From positions 1 through 10,346 of the forward strand of contig JAFOYS010000128.1 of assembly GCA_017391435.1 (NCBI GenBank): a DNA stretch of 10,346 nucleotides, read 5' to 3'. The DNA is from Alistipes sp. GTDB taxonomy: Bacteria; Bacteroidota; Bacteroidia; Bacteroidales; Rikenellaceae. The notes below the pieces were generated by a model, which saw only the letters and a program-made list of their open reading frames with translations, ran no database searches and had not been told where the DNA came from. The first letter of the stretch is position 1. Each line of letters opens with the position of its first letter. Of the stretch, positions 9,220 through 10,346 are shown in pieces. The position numbers and the translations under genes are program-made.

Positions 9220-10346
9220 ATGAACAAAATAATAAGAAATCTCGGTTTTTGGATACTTGTGGCAATGGTCGCAGGTATTGTTGTTGGCATCGCTATGGGT
9301 AACGATGCAAGGCTCTTTGCTCCGCTTGGAACGCTATTTATACAGCTCATAAAGATGCTTGTCGTGCCACTTGTAGCAGTCTCTATTATATCTGGCGCAG
9401 CAACCCTTGGTGGTAGCCGATCTGCTGGTAAAATTGGCGTGATAAGTATAGGGTATATAATGCTTACTACCGTAATTTCAATTGTTATAGCTATAGTCGC
9501 AGGTTTAGTATTTAAACCAGGCGCTGGACTTAGTGCCGAGGGTATTGGAATGATCAATGCAGCAGCGACAAGCAGTGAGCAGAGTGCATCAACACCAGGT
9601 TTCTGGGATACGGTAATAGGTATGATTCCGGCAAATCCTATTGAGGCTTTTGCTAATGGTAATATACTGCAAATCATTGTCTTTGGACTATTTCTCGGCT
9701 TTGGAATTGCGGCATTATCAGAAGATAAACGAAACAAAATCAATAGTGGACTCAACTATATCCTTGAGGCGCTTATCTGGTGCATTGGCAAGGTGATGTT
9801 AGTGGCTCCAATAGGCGTGTTTGGACTTATGGCAGAGGCAACCGGTACCTTTGGTTTTGATGTTCTGCTGAAGGTCGCAAATTTGCTATGGGTAGATTTG
9901 TTGGCTGTGCTTGTTATGGGTCTTGCTATCTATCCTTTGACGATTATGTTGCTGTCAAAAGTGAGCATTACCTCTTTCTTTAAGGCAATGCTTCGCCCAC
10001 AGATTATTGCCTTCTCTACAGCCTCATCTATGGCTACGCTGCCTGTAACGATGTCGGCTTGTGACTCTCTGGGAATCAGTAAGCAGACATCTGGATTTGT
10101 TATTCCACTCGGTGCTACAATAAATATGACAGGAAATGCAATTTACTACACTCTTGTAGCTATATTCTTTGCTCAATTTTACGGCATTGAACTAACTATG
10201 GCTCAGTATGTTGCTATTACTGTTACGGCATCTCTTGGCTCTATAGGTCAGGCAGGTGTGCCAGGCCCAACGCTTATGGTTGTTGCGGTGCTCGTTAGTG
10301 CGGGTATTCCTATTGAGGGCCTGCCACTGTTGTACGCACTTGATAG
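9220..10346 (+). CDS. Dicarboxylate/amino-acid:cation symporter (SDF/DAACS family), 3' end outside the window
   Basis: The frame is open for 375 codons to the window edge. An inner-membrane secondary transporter coupling Na+ or H+ to uptake of a dicarboxylate or acidic/neutral amino acid is predicted. Hydrophobic TM segments begin at once (FWILVAMVAGIVVGIAMG). The KMLVVPLVAVSII segment is the family's TM2. The re-entrant loop HP1 carries FSTASSMATLP (265-275), the counterpart of the SSSGTLP motif. TM7 carries NMTGN (302-306) where relatives have NMDGT. HP2 carries SIGQAGVPGP (341-350). Only TM8, with the substrate- and sodium-binding Asp and Asn residues, is missing. The family is usually 400-430 residues, so roughly 25-60 residues lie outside. 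The start is 11 bases after the mosaic-protein stop with no Shine-Dalgarno site; the two may be co-transcribed, but a functional link is not obvious. Substrate cannot be fixed from this fragment. Confidence 0.9.
   Translation, partial: MNKIIRNLGFWILVAMVAGIVVGIAMGNDARLFAPLGTLFIQLIKMLVVPLVAVSIISGAATLGGSRSAGKIGVISIGYIMLTTVISIVIAIVAGLVFKPGAGLSAEGIGMINAAATSSEQSASTPGFWDTVIGMIPANPIEAFANGNILQIIVFGLFLGFGIAALSEDKRNKINSGLNYILEALIWCIGKVMLVAPIGVFGLMAEATGTFGFDVLLKVANLLWVDLLAVLVMGLAIYPLTIMLLSKVSITSFFKAMLRPQIIAFSTASSMATLPVTMSACDSLGISKQTSGFVIPLGATINMTGNAIYYTLVAIFFAQFYGIELTMAQYVAITVTASLGSIGQAGVPGPTLMVVAVLVSAGIPIEGLPLLYALD

Noticed and set aside
9192..9755. A 187-codon open frame on the - strand
   Set aside because: It lies antisense to the clearly coding symporter, has no recognisable domain, and its proline/isoleucine-rich content is what a reversed membrane-protein gene gives.

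Overview
The window looks like a chromosomal segment from a member of the phylum Bacteroidota, most likely order Bacteroidales (gut or rumen type). The evidence is a SusA-SusB starch-utilisation gene pair, promoters with the Bacteroides -7 motif TAnnTTTG, no clear Shine-Dalgarno sites, and secreted BspA-type leucine-rich-repeat and PEGA-domain proteins. I cannot name the genus. All six genes are on the + strand, and the two end genes are cut by the window edges.

Region 1 (1-4913) is the tail of a starch or maltodextrin utilisation operon. It holds the C-terminal part of a GH13 alpha-amylase-family enzyme, a complete SusA-like GH13 neopullulanase/cyclomaltodextrinase that appears to be a lipoprotein, and a complete SusB-like GH97 alpha-glucosidase. 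The genes are 5 and 6 bases apart and end at a strong intrinsic terminator. They form a logical sequence: endo-cleavage of starch, hydrolysis of malto-oligosaccharides or cyclodextrins, then release of glucose from oligosaccharide ends in the periplasm. SusC/SusD-type uptake genes and a regulator would be expected upstream but are not visible.

Region 2 (4892-6040) is a stand-alone gene for a secreted BspA-like leucine-rich-repeat protein. Its promoter is interleaved with the preceding terminator.

Region 3 (6041-9208) starts with a gap of about 195 bases holding a second TAnnTTTG promoter that overlaps a short dyad. It continues with a large secreted mosaic protein of four PEGA-like domains followed by three tandem modules resembling the DUF1566/Fib_succ_major families. 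This is the least ordinary gene in the window.

Region 4 (9220-10346) is the start and most of a sodium- or proton-coupled dicarboxylate/amino-acid symporter (SDF/DAACS family). It begins 11 bases after the mosaic gene and runs off the window. Its TM7 cation-site motif departs from the family consensus.

I found no RNA genes, insertion sequences, CRISPR arrays, reverse transcriptase or phage genes. No stretch longer than about 200 bases lacks a gene.
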